Source: Coffea arabica
Taxonomy: Eukaryota > Streptophyta > Magnoliopsida > Gentianales > Rubiaceae
Direction of reading: 5' to 3'
Length of the DNA: 64,000 nucleotides
Assembly: GCF_036785885.1 (NCBI RefSeq)
Contig: NC_092320.1
Location: 15,191,557 to 15,255,556 of the forward strand
Below the pieces are notes generated by a model. That model was not told the origin of the DNA, ran no database searches, and saw nothing but the letters and a program-made list of their open reading frames with translations. Positions 52,185-63,644 of the stretch are shown in pieces. The position numbers and the translations under genes were made by a program. Positions within the stretch are counted from its first letter, which is position 1. Each line of letters opens with the position of its first letter.

Positions 52185-53321
52185 ATGAAGGCCTCAATCA
52201 AATTCCGCGACGAGCAAAAGCCCTTAGTCAGAGCAAAAATCCCATTAAATGTCCTCAGCTTGCCATTCCAATCAGGAATCGTCGCTGGCGAATCCAAAGA
52301 GCTCTCTTTAAATCTCTCCACTTTCTTTGATGCCGGCCCAGCCTTCAAAATCGCTTATCGCCCGAATGATTCTCAAAACCCTTTTAGCTTGATTTGCAAA
52401 ATCGGAATTGGGAATTTTGGGTCTCCAGTTTCGAGCCCTTTTACCATGAGCGCCGAATTCAATTTTGTTGGCGGTCAAAATCAAAATCAAAATCCTAGCT
52501 TTTTTATCCACTTCAAGCCTAAATTTGGGGACTTTTCAATCAAGAAATCACATTCATCCATGGCTTTGGTGAAAAAAGTGGAACCAAAGCTGAACGCCGC
52601 TGTTGGCAATGGCGAGGAGGCGCCGCCGTTGGTGAAGCACGGGTATTTTGAGGAGAGTGGGCTCTTTTCGGGTGCGGAGAAAATCGGGGTTTTGCCAGCG
52701 GAGTCAGCTGCAGCGGCGACTGGGATAGCGAATAGCATGATGTCTGGGATGGCCGTGAATGCCACGACTGCTTTTCCATTGAGAAGCCGTGCTGTACTGA
52801 ATTTCCGGTGGGGGCTTAGGTTTCCGTCGGCTGCTGCTTCGGATGGGGTTGATGATGCAGTTTTAGTAGGGAAGAATGTGCGGACGGCTGGGATTTCGTT
52901 TAAAAATGTCCCTATGCTTGTGATGGACAAAATCTCGATCGAACACGTAGACAAGAAGGATTCGAAAGATTCTAAAACTGGGTCGGGTTTAAATTTGGCG
53001 GGGAGTGATGACGTGGCTGGGGTGTGTTTGGATGTGAGGAAGCAGCTTGAGATTATTCAAGCTGAGAATGGGCTGTTGAGGAAAGCTTTACATGATCTGA
53101 GATCAGATATAGCGGCTGGGAAGATGAACATATCCTTGTCGGATGGTAGTGGGGGCCGTGGTGGCAGCGGTCGTGGTGTCGAGGGGAGGGATGGGAATAA
53201 ATTTGATAGGCGGGGCAATGGTGGTGACAGGAAGCAATCAGAACTTAATGGGAAGAGCATGGAAGGAGACGTGAACGAGGAACTGATGAAGAAGACTTTT
53301 GTTGGTGCTACTGTTGTTTGA
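52185..53321 (+). CDS. Conserved plant protein of unknown function, single exon
   Basis: A 378-aa intronless frame with good codon structure; the start MKASIKFRDEQKPL fits a plant protein I have seen as conserved but cannot name. Residues 1-125 alternate polar and hydrophobic residues as in beta-strands (KIPLNVLSLPFQSGIVAG, GPAFKIAYRPNDSQNPFSL, SFFIHFKPKFGDFSIKKS). Residues 155-200 are Ala/Ser/Met-rich and may cross or touch a membrane. A second strand-rich part follows (AVLNFRWGLRFP, ISFKNVPMLVMDKISIEHVD). Residues 283-310 look like a short coiled coil (KQLEIIQAENGLLRKALHDL). The tail is Gly/Arg/Asp-rich. There is no clear signal peptide. A beta-barrel outer-membrane-like fold is possible but unproven. 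The gene stands alone, with a short leader upstream. Confidence 0.88.
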   Translation: MKASIKFRDEQKPLVRAKIPLNVLSLPFQSGIVAGESKELSLNLSTFFDAGPAFKIAYRPNDSQNPFSLICKIGIGNFGSPVSSPFTMSAEFNFVGGQNQNQNPSFFIHFKPKFGDFSIKKSHSSMALVKKVEPKLNAAVGNGEEAPPLVKHGYFEESGLFSGAEKIGVLPAESAAAATGIANSMMSGMAVNATTAFPLRSRAVLNFRWGLRFPSAAASDGVDDAVLVGKNVRTAGISFKNVPMLVMDKISIEHVDKKDSKDSKTGSGLNLAGSDDVAGVCLDVRKQLEIIQAENGLLRKALHDLRSDIAAGKMNISLSDGSGGRGGSGRGVEGRDGNKFDRRGNGGDRKQSELNGKSMEGDVNEELMKKTFVGATVV

Positions 53322-56300
53322 GCTTGTTTAAAAATTTTATTTACCTTTGGCAATCATTGAAGAGTTGAAAAGGTATCTATAGTCTTTTTGGGAGCTTGTT
53401 TAGCTTAATGTAGAGAATGCAGAATGTAGGAAGGAAGAAGTGCTAGTGCCTAGTAATATTTTGCTGGCTTCTTGTCAACGAAGGGAAGTATGTTTGCTAG
53501 TTCAGGAAATTTTGTGTATATTGTTTAGTTATTTATGCTTGAAGTGCCCTTAATATGTTCAATTTTAGCTATGTATGAGGATTTCTTTATGCAAATAAGT
53601 GCTGGTTCGTTTGTCCAAAGTTCATTGTGCCAGTTAGCATTACTCTTGGTTGCTTGTTATCGTGAGATAAAAATGATTTCTTGTGAATTGTTGTTTTCGG
53701 CTGAAATGCTTGCTAAGTCTAGTTGCTTCAAGTCATATAGTTCGAACGTTGATTTAGCTGTTGTAAGGGTGTTCAATGCCAGCTCATTTTGACTGTAGGT
53801 TGATTTGGTCAAGTTCTACCTTAACCTATTTGCACGAACATGCCAAAGTAACTGATCTTTTTGATGGCTGGTTGATTTCTGGACTTCCAGGATGAATATT
53901 ACTTGATTAGCCTGCTAGTAAAAGAGGATAATATCTGATGTTCCTGAGAGTTATGCTTTGGAAAGTCTTTTGCTCCAGGCTCTTCGGGATTCATGCTATG
54001 AGATTGGTTAGAGGTAATACTTTAATAACAGTTTACTATGGAATACTTAGCTACACTCCAGTGGGATGAAGCAGTTAACATCCTTGGTCTAAACTTGGTT
54101 TGCCAACAACATGACATAGTAAGCATCAAGTTTTGCTTCAGAATTTTTACTGGCTTTTAAAGCTTAGCTTTTGAGAACCTTGGGAAATTAAACTACTTGC
54201 TATTCGTTTAATTTGCCCAAACTCTGGCATCTTTCTTCTCCCTAGCCTCTTTTATGGAAAAAGTGTATCTTGCTGTGCAACATTGGCAAAGATTTGAAAA
54301 CAGTTCATGCGCAGTGAGGGAATTTATCAATGTCAAAATGGCTGACTGACAATTTATAAGACCTTCGCACCAAGGGCTTGAGCTGCTGATCTTGGATTTT
54401 GGATTGGGAACTGGGCCTCTGGAATGCTGTCAAAAGTGTAGTAACTGACTCACTAAAAATGGATAGTTTGTTTTGTGTTTACTGGTATATGTCACAGGAC
54501 GGAATGCCAGTAATATTTTGTTTGACTCACACAGGAAGGTGACTGACGTTTGAATCTAGCATTACTGCTTGGACTCATATACTAGTACGTTTTTTTTGAT
54601 AATTCATATACTAGTACGTTGGATCTTGCTATCCATTATGATGCCATTTAACTTTGATACCCAGTTGGCTTGTCAGAATTTCACCATTAGCATACTTTTG
54701 CCAATTTGCTATAGACAGAAATGAATTCTTGAGGAATTCTTTTATTCAGCCCAAGTGCTTGTGAAAGTGCAGGTCTAGTTTCTTTGGAATTTTCTGAACT
54801 CTCTTGGCCTGGAAATACAACAGGGGCAAGTCATACGCTCCAATGTTTTTCAGATACAAACCTTAGTGCCGGCGAAATTGTCTTTGTTCTGGTGATTAGC
54901 ATTTACAGCTATGAGATCAGGTGGGATTAGGAATTCAATAATTAAGATCCTGCTTATGAATCCAATATACTTGGCTACGATCCTGAGGAATTTGGTCGCT
55001 GCAGCTAAATTATTGAATTCCAATATATCCTTGGCTATATCCCACCTGATCTTATTATTGAATCCAATTCAAATATTATGAATCCAATATACTTGAATCA
55101 GGTGGGATTAGGAATTCAGTACAATTTGTCTTGCAAATTAAAGAGTTTGTCCAATATTCTTCTTTTTTTTTAACATCACGTGAGTTTCTATTATTAAGGC
55201 GCTAAAATTTCCACCCAATGGACATGGTAGTCTATATAGATAATATGTATGGGCATTAATGTCAGTTCACCGATTTTTTTTTATGGAGTTCTAAAATCTG
55301 ATGTCATTAGGGGGTAAACTGTACATAGTATGAGTTTAGGATGGTAAGGTGTTACTTACCTCCAAGTTCAAGGGGATAAAGTGTAATTAATCCTAAATTT
55401 TTGGAGAGATTCTTAATACATATACCAATTAACTTTTTTTTTTATCACACATATAATTTCTAAATAAAATATCACAATAGTACATTTTCATAAAAAAAAA
55501 AACAAAATGAAAAAAGTCATCCAGAAGATGTAATCCAAATGGAGTTCGACAAGAGGTGTTAAGACATGCTTGGTGGGGAACGTAGACATTTGCCGAAAAT
55601 TTACATGTAACAATTACCGGTGTTTGTCAAGGATTAGATCAAGTATTTTATTATGATAGACTTAATAAATGTGAGTGCGTCAATTCACGTGTTAAAAGAA
55701 TTTGCATTAAAATATTAATACGCGTTATAATTTAAAGTGTAGCTCCAAAGTTTTCGTTCGGGTCAAAGAATTTAACAACGGATTTAAAATCCATTCAAAT
55801 CGATTTAATTGTTTAGATTACTTAAGAAGCATTTTGAATTGTAATTCATCAATTATTTATATACATTTGAAACACTAAAATAATTAGTAATTTACCAATC
55901 CAAATGTCGTCCAAATAATCCAAGCAATTATAAAGAAATTCGAAAGGATTTCAAATTCTTTGTCAAATCATCACCACAAACTACTAGCCTAACAGCATAG
56001 ACGATGCAATGCAAATTGCAAAACTTTTCCAAATAAAAAAAAGAAGGAAAACAAAAAGGATGCAATTCATATTCCATGGTGTAATAAAGCTACCAAAACC
56101 AAACCATTCCGAGCCCAATTCAATGCCGTCGGAGATGTATATACAGCACCAGGCCTAGTATTAGCAATTCAACAAGAACGCCGTACTCTTTTTTTAATAA
56201 GTAAAGTACTTTCTTCTTTACACTTCTAGCGAGTACAGACCCATCATCCCAACAGCACTAAATTAATAACATGCTCCTCGATGAGTACGTAGTCAAAGAA

Positions 56301-56378
56301 CACGATGAAAATGAACGAATCGCGAAGCAGGACATAACATAAAACACGTCGCCGTTTGATTCTTATCCGAACGGAATC
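53322..56378. other. Intergenic DNA with 3' UTR and local repeats
   Basis: The first few hundred bases should be the 3' UTR of the single-exon gene. Beyond that there is no supported gene. CATATACTAGTACGTT occurs twice near 54576 and 54606, and a larger inverted/direct repeat cluster lies at 54914-55119. The right end should hold the bromodomain gene promoter. Confidence 0.5.
54914..55119. repeat. Inverted and direct repeat cluster
   Basis: AGATCAGGTGGGATTAGGAA with TTCAATAATT follows at 54914-54943. Its partly interrupted reverse complement lies at 55008-55052 (AATTATTGAATTCC, then ATCCCACCTGATCT). A third, direct copy lies at 55097-55119. ATGAATCCAATATACTTG also occurs twice. This could fold into a hairpin. 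Origin unknown. Confidence 0.7.
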
Positions 56379-59300
56379 ATGGCCGGACCCAACGGAGCCA
56401 CCGGAGACTACGGCAACGAATCGGAGGCCCCAGCTGAACGACTGGACTCCGACGACGCCGCCCACTGGGGAACATGGGAAGATCTATTGCTAGTCTGCGC
56501 CGTCAACCGTTACGGCACCAACAGCTGGGAATCCGTCGCCCTCGAAATCCAGAAACGGTCTACCTCTCCTTTTCTCTCGTTATCGTTAACCCCGCGTAAC
56601 TGCCAGATGAAATACCTCGACCTCACCCGCCGATTCCTCTTCAAACATGATCCTCGTAATACTGATAACGCCTACAAGGACGACGACGTCGAAGCTGCCG
56701 GTCATGATGGTAGTATAATCTCCACGGATGAATCGGTTCCCTTGCTCGAAGAGTTGCGAAAGCTCCGCGTTGCTGAACTCCGCCGCGAACTCGAACGTTA
56801 CGATCTATCCATCGTGTATTCGTTCCTTTCCCTTCTGCCACCATTTCGTCTATTTTTTGACCTCTTTTTTTTTTTTCCTTTTCATCTGGAGAAATTTTGT
56901 GGTCGTCTAGTTTACGGTGGGAAATTGTTGCAGGACGTTGCAATCGAAGGTGAAGAAAATGAAGGAAGAAAGAGAGAGGTGTTCGACAGAGAGTGAGATT
57001 AGAGAGGAGAAGGCATCAGTTCTGAGGAAAAGTGAAGAGGCGGAGGCTCCGCCGGAGAGAGATGCCTCTGAAGATAAGGTAAAAGTTATTATGGATGAGC
57101 TGGAAAAGTCACCGTCATCGATGGCCAACAACAAGGATGAGCAGTCCGTGAATGGATCCGTTCCCAAGGACGGAAGAGTTGGGGAAATAGAAGCGGGGAG
57201 AGACGAGGTGAAAGTGAAAGAACCCGGTCGAATCGGGGAGGGGAATGAAGAACCGGTTCGGACAATGGAGGATAAGCTGGTTAAGGAAGAGGATTCGGGT
57301 TATGGAAGTTCAGATAGTGTGGAGAGAGAATACCGGAAGCCTGGACCTGAATCGGTTCCGAACGAAGTGAAGGTAGAACCGGAATCGGTGAGTCACTCAC
57401 CTGAGTTAGTGGAATCGGTGGCCGAGTCAAAGGATGGTGGTGGTGGTGGAGTGTGTGGAGATGAGGAAGCGACGACCAAGGAATGTAACTCAGACGTGCA
57501 AAGCTCAGCGACTAAATCGAGGAGAGATGGTGAAAACGACGACGTGCCTCCCGGGAGCACTAAGAATCTGGATCTCCAAAACGACAATAGTTCTCCACCC
57601 GTTAAATTAGAAGCTTCAGTTGAATCTCAGCCGTTAATCGACTTTCTAGATCATGTGAAAGGTCACAAGCTCGGCTCACTATTCCTGCGCCGGCTCGACA
57701 GCCAGGTGAATTTATTTATTCAATTTTAGTAAATTGGATTATTTTTGGAAAATAAAAACATAAAAAAGCGTATAGGAAAGGTGATTGGCGATGAGTGATG
57801 ATGTATAAATTAGGATTTTTTTTTTCTTGGTGGAGACAATTATGTGAGCTGACGTGTCAAACTCAGTGGAGATTTGATTGATTGGGTCTCTGAAACTTGC
57901 CCTTGTGGGGTTGCCATCCCACATCGATTCTTGGGGGGTTTGAGGTTGGGTTTATAAGTCCTTGGAGGACCTCAAAAGTTAAGTTGCCGGCTTTTGAGAT
58001 TTCTTTTGGGATTAGATTTATAATTCTAACTTCCGTCAAAAAAGAAAAAGCCATTCTTAGGAATAAGTCGCAAGAGGCAAATTCCGACAAGGGTAGTTAT
58101 ACTGGGTTTCGTGGGGGGTCATCACTTCTTAGTAGCAGCGGGCCTACTGGCTTGCCCTTGTGGGGTTGCCATCCCACATCGGTTCTTAGAGGGGTTTGGG
58201 GTTGGGTTTATAAGTCCCTGGGAGGACCTCAAAAGTTGCCGGCTTTTGAGGTTTCTTTTGGGATTAGATTTATAATTATAGCTTCCGTATAAAAAAAAAA
58301 AAAGGGTCTCTAAAACTAATATTATTGTCGTTTGTCTGACCTATTTTGGGCCGGTGAAATTGTGTGTCGGTTTCCCTTTTGAACTGGTAAATTTAAGTCG
58401 GGCTTATGTTAGCGGGCGGATTCGGTATAAAAAAGACAACTTACCAAATTGAAATCAAGTAAATAGTCTGTCAGAATTGGGATATGGATGTTGGACAATG
58501 GCCAATGTTATCCTATCCCACTAACGGTAATGCAGCAACAATATTGTATTTGCTGATTACTTCTGCTTCGCAGGAAGCTCCAAATTACAAGAGCTTGATC
58601 CGGCAACATGTTGACCTTGAAGCAGTGCGAAGAAGGGTCAAAGAAGGTATTTACTCGGACAGCAATCTCAAGTTCTTTCGCGATCTACTGCTGCTTGTCA
58701 ACAATGCCATGGTCTTCTTCGGCAAGAATACCCCAGAATTTCTTGCTGCAATGGAGCTTCGACATCTTATTGCAAACGAGATGGCTCGGAGAAATGCCAA
58801 GTCGTCAGATTCATCGTCTGAAAAACAAGCTTCACTACAAAAAGCATCCTTGCCTGACAAGGGAAGCTCTGAACCATCAGAATCTTTGCTCCGAAAACCT
58901 AAGCTTGGAGGTCAATTGATTGTTTGCCGTAAACGTAGCTCAATTGCTGCAAAAGCATCTGCATCATCATCAGCATCTGATAAGAAGAGAGACCAAAACA
59001 AAATGCCAACTGAGGATAGCGCTGGCCTGGATTCCAAGAACCCATCCCGCCGTCAACAGCCTGCTAGGGCCGAAGAACCAAGAGTCACAAAGAAGAGATC
59101 AGCAGATAGATTTGCTTCAGCTTCCACGAGCTTGAAGAAAAATGCCAAAAACGGTGCTGGCACTAATTCCAAACAAATGTCAGGCACAAATTTAGAGAAG
59201 AACAAAGGGAAGGGAGGGTCATCTTCTCAGCAACCGGACCCTAGATGTGAAAATAAGAACAACCAATCAAGTGCAGACTTGAAGAAACGGAGTGCAGCTA

Positions 59301-59716
59301 ACTTCTTGAATCGAATGAAGCAAAGCTCTTCCTCCAACAATAGTACATTATTAGATGCATTGAAGGGTTCCCCACTCAGTGCCTCCAATAACGGCAGAGG
59401 AGGATCTGAGCTCAAGAAAGATGAAAATAGTAAGGGGAGTGGGGGATCCAATCTTAAGAAGAATGAGCATGGAAAGGGAGGATCCGAGCATAAGAAGAAT
59501 GAAAACGTCAAGTGGAGTGGAAAGAAAGCACAGGTCTCCACGAGGAGTTCAGATGTAAAGCAGGCAAAGGAAAAGACTATCCCAGCAACGAAATCGCTTG
59601 GAAGACCACTAAATAAAGGTGCTGCACCTCCTACTCCATCTGGAAAACGGGGTAGAGGTGATAGAGAGAGTGAATCAGCAGCTTCAAAACAACAAAGAAA
59701 AAAGCCAAGAAAGTAA
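56379..59716 (+). CDS. SANT/Myb and bromodomain protein
   Basis: Likely nuclear chromatin protein. Exons 56379-56815, 56934-57705 and 58574-59716; GT-AG introns, frame open for 783 aa. Residues 28-95 form a SANT/Myb-like domain (WGTWEDLLLVCAVNRYGTNS, then CQMKYLDLTRRF). A short coiled coil follows (LRKLRVAELRRELERYDL and KVKKMKEERER). Residues 180-370 are acidic and disordered. The bromodomain spans about 377-475, from PLIDFLDHVKGHKLGSLFLR through NNAMVFFGKNTPEFLAAMEL, and intron 2 splits it. The usual acetyl-lysine Asn is not obvious (FFGKN in its place), so binding may be altered. The tail is Lys/Ser-rich with repeated ELKKDEN/NLKKNE-like units and a basic end. Architecture matches the plant family that includes Arabidopsis At1g61215 and At2g44430. 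The exact orthologue is unsure. Confidence 0.92.
57898..58303 (+). mobile_element. Two-unit retroposon in intron 2 of the bromodomain gene
   Basis: Two copies of a unit of about 155 bp begin CTTGCCCTTGTGGGGTTGCC at 57896 and 58151. Both run through CCCACATCG, GGGTTTATAAGTCC, TTGCCGGCTTTTGAG and CTTCCGT to an A-rich end. About 100 bp of other sequence lies between them. The whole is flanked by GGGTCTCTGAAACT (57884-57897) and GGGTCTCTAAAACT (58304-58317), a 14-bp duplication with one mismatch, and ends in a run of 13 A. That pattern is typical of retroposition. Clear A and B boxes were not found, so the class (SINE or other) is open. Confidence 0.75.
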
Positions 59717-60389
59717 ATGGTCCTTCCTTTATATATATAGTAGTATTTTGTTGGTTAATGTTAGTCTGGTGGTTACTTAGCCCATTTGATTTGAAGTGCT
59801 ACAGGTAGCATATTTTTTTCCTCTTACTCTCAGAAAGTACCCACATTTCCACATCGACTAATGGATAGAATTTCCCAAAGAATTTATTCGCAATTGGCAA
59901 ATGCGAGCAATAATAATGAGTTTATGCTTTATTCTGCTTTTCAATATTTTTTCCACTAGAAGAAAATTTAAAAAATGAACTCAACATCCTTCAAATTCCA
60001 ACTTGACACATAAAATTATAAGATAAAACTAGTGCTATCAAAATCACTAGATTATTTTCTAAAATTCTCAAATAAAGTAGTGACGGAAACCTATCTTTCA
60101 ACAATAATATATTTCACCAAAAGAGAAAAAAAAAAAAAAAGTTTGTAAAGTCTTGCCTGATTCCTAACATTTTTTTTTCTTTCTGGAAATCTAATCCCTA
60201 ACATACCCCACAACCAACAACTAAATCTAAACTCAATTACTCAAGCGCCTACAACCAACAAAGGCATCAATCCTTCTTTAAATCAATGTAATGCAAATTC
60301 GATTTCTACTACCGTTTCCCCCAAACAGAATAGTGTCACAATTTATCAATTAATCCCTGCAAAAACAAAGAATAAAAATCTTCTGAAAA
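59717..60389. other. Intergenic DNA between bromodomain and hydrolase genes
   Basis: 3' UTR of the bromodomain gene, then about 400 bp of AT-rich DNA that must include the hydrolase promoter. No motif was recognised beyond A/T runs. Confidence 0.5.
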
Positions 60390-63300
60390 ATGAGTGGTGG
60401 TACCAGCAGCACAGAGTTTTGCACAATTGAGGCCAGCGACGGCGTCAAGCTCGACGCCCGGATCTTCAAGCCAAATGCGGGAGACGGAGAGGGCGATTTG
60501 GTATTTGTACTCGTACACCCCTACTCCATTTTGGGAGGTTGCCAAGGCCTCATGAAGGGAATGGCCCGTGGGCTGGCCAATCGTGGCTTCACAGCTGTCA
60601 CCTTCGACATGAGGGGCGCCGGCAGATCCACCGGCCGTCCATCTATCACCGGATTCTCCGAAGTTAACGACGTCGTTTCCGTCTGCCAATGGGCCACCCG
60701 GAATCTCAATGCTAACCGTATTCTCCTCGTTGGTTCTTCAGCTGGTAGGTCTACTGCTTTTGCTCCTTTTATCTCAGTACTTTTGAGGTGTTTAGGCAGG
60801 GTTTCTCTCCTCTTTACACACACTTTTTTTTTTTTTTTTTGGGGTTTTGGGGGGGGGGGGGGGGGGGGAGGGGGCCGAGTGGTATTCAGGTATACTATTA
60901 GATAGTAAAATGTATGGGAATTATTAATTCTGTGCTCAAAGTTACACTCAAACTCATTGTTCCACTATTAATATCTTTGTTAAGAAGTCTTTAATAGGGT
61001 TAATTGTTTTTTTTTTTAAAGTTTTTCTGTATAAAGATTACTACCTCAACTTTGTGGATCAAAAAAGATTACTGCTGAAATCAATCATTGCGAATGCAAT
61101 TCACACGTTTGCGAGCAAATGAAGATGTACATACATGGTTGTGATGCCTTTCAGTTGAGATTATTATGGGGCATTTAGGATAGAGAAGGTTCTGTTTGCA
61201 GTTGGAACTATCCTAGTTGTGCTAATATGGTTGCCTTAACTCGATAAGCCTGATAATGAAGTCCCAAAAATTGCTGCATTATTTGCATTGTGCAAAATTA
61301 TTCTTAGGGACTGTTCTTTGCTGTATAAGGTGGAACTGATCAAAGTAAATTTTTCCGTGATTTATTGAGTATACCATGCGTTTGGTCAACAAGTACAGCC
61401 GTTCTAGTTTCAACGCGTAATTGTCACACCTTCCAAAACACAATTGTTGATGAACACTCTGTCTAGGGTGGTAATTCTGCAACTTACAGTCATAACTTTA
61501 TAGTGCTTAACAGACTGGGGAAAGGCAGGACTTCTTGTCATTATTATTAAGTATTGCCTGAATGACTAATTTAAGGGCAGGTGCACTGGTGGAATGGTCT
61601 TTTTCAGAAGGTTGCTCATGGGTTGCTGGAGAATGACCTTTTGGGGAAAAAGAGCTTCATTGGCTTAACCCGAGGATGTTTATAATCATCTTAAATTTGA
61701 ACCAAATGCTGGACCCGTGCAAATATTTATCACCTGTATATATATATATATATATATATATGCAAATACAGAGTCATATTATAAAATTATTGCCCATCAT
61801 CATATTCTAAGGTTAAAGGGAGACAGCCACAAGTAACAAAGTTTGACAAATGTCCTATGAAATGAAATTTTAGGTATCTTGCTAATGCATTTGTAAGTGA
61901 GAGGCTTCACCTTCCTAACATCCAAGGACCATGTTTTTATTGTTGTTATTGCAATTGTTATTGTTTCCTTCTAAGCTGCAACTAGACACATGCTTTATTT
62001 GCAACTTTTGATTAATTATGCTAACTGAACATGAGATGGTACCCTTCATATATATCGTTTCTATTACTTCTTCTCTAGACATTAATGTTCCATGATGAAG
62101 CAGAGTAACTTGTGCTTCAAGCTGTAACAAATTGCTTGTTTTCATTCCAATATGTAGAGCAAGGAGAAACTAAAACACTTGAAAAGTTTTCAAGGCTGCT
62201 TTGAAGGACAGGAGAAATTCTTAGCGAGGAGGAGTTTTAGAGTTGTGATCTTCAAATTATACATGCTCACCTTACTTGAAATTTGTGCTAAAGAAAACAC
62301 ATAAAATTTGTGCTGACCATCACAGTACTGGATGTCATTGAACTCTGTAGGATACTGACTTTTTCTTGACAAGTTTTTGTTGCATTTTATTGGTTTGTCT
62401 TCCGTTAGTCCTTGTTGAGAAAATGTGAGCATTAGCTCCAGTTGTACTTTTTTAAATGTTTTTAGCAGAAACCTCTTCAGCATTTTCAGTCATTTCCAAC
62501 ATGCATAATTTGTTCAGCATGGGTGGTTTTCCAGGATCCATGTAGGTGGTAGATTATCGAACCGAACAAATAGATGGGAATGTTAAAAGACTTACTCCTG
62601 CATGTTATTGCTTCTGCAGATTATAAATAAAATTAGTGTGAGAAATGCATGGAGTTTCCAATGTTGACTTTTAGATTTGGTGCATACTATGCTAAGAATG
62701 TTCGTCATGTGCAAATTTTCATTTGATACGATGTTTTGGTTGGTTTTCTTTTCTATTCTTGTCAATTTTTTTCTTCTGACACTGAATTCTTGCTTTTCAA
62801 CTTTTAAATGACTCACTAAGTTTCTTGTTCTTATGATACCCAAGGGACTTTGTGAGATAAACTAAAAGCTGGAAATTTTTGAATCAGGAAGGGAGAAAGA
62901 GGAGAAAATACAAATGAAAGGATGAGAAATTATTATTCTCTTTTTATTAATTGCTGGAAGAAAAGAAAAAAGGAAGGAAAGAGTTTTAAGCATTGCTGGA
63001 ACAAAGGATGTCCTTTTACCATGTTAGACTTGGAAGGACAAGAAGTTGCATTCGCAACTCCTCCCCATTTTGCATTTACAATTCCTCCCCATTTTTTCTC
63101 ACTTTTGGCATGGCAAAAGGAAGGATGAGCATGCATTCAATTTCAGCCTTCCACTTATATTTCCACTTAAAGAGAACAGCCTCTCCATTCTTATATTTCC
63201 AGTCACTCTATTCAAGAATAACCTTAGGGAGCTTGTTATAAATTTCCCAGTTCATGGTTAATATTCTCTATAGATGTCTGGTTCACTTGCCATGTTTTCG

Positions 63301-63644
63301 TCTTTTCATTCCTGGACACAGGTGCAGCAATTGCTGGCTCTGCAGTAGATCAAATAAAGGAAGTCATTGGCTTTGTGAGCTTGGGATACCCTTTTGGTTT
63401 AACTGCTTCAATCCTGTTTGGAAGACACCACAAATTTATACTACAATCCTCAAAACCAAAACTTTTTGTAATGGGTACGAAAGACGGTTTCACCAGTGTA
63501 AAACAACTGGAGAATAAGTTGAGAACTGCTGCAGGACAAACCGAAACCCATCTAATTAAAGGTGCTAGTCACTTTCAAATGGAGGGTCCTGATTTTGATG
63601 CTCAGATGGTGAATCTGATAGCTGAATTTATTGTGTCACTCTGA
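60390..63644 (+). CDS. Small alpha/beta hydrolase
   Basis: Predicted esterase or lipase-like serine hydrolase; substrate unknown. Exons 60390-60744 and 63322-63644, joined by a 2577-bp GT-AG intron, give 225 aa. The fold has LVFVLVHPYSILGGCQG (oxyanion side), TAVTFDMRGAGRSTG and RILLVGSSAGAA. The GSSAG fits the GxSxG nucleophile elbow, with Ser as nucleophile. The acid is probably Asp in MGTKDGFTS and the His is in IKGASHFQMEG. No signal peptide is seen, so it is probably cytosolic. The single intron falls after the first base of the last Gly codon of GSSAG. Length is normal for a lid-less alpha/beta hydrolase. The intron holds a G-run and a TA microsatellite. Confidence 0.9.
60822..60868. 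repeat. T-run followed by G-run
   Basis: About 19 T, then GGGGTTTT, then about 20 G, in the hydrolase intron. Such runs are error-prone in sequencing, so exact length is uncertain. Confidence 0.7.
61737..61761. repeat. (TA)n microsatellite
   Basis: About twelve uninterrupted TA units in the hydrolase intron. Likely length-polymorphic. Confidence 0.9.

Noticed and set aside
52487-52954. 155-codon minus-strand frame
   Set aside because: Antisense shadow of the single-exon 378-aa gene.
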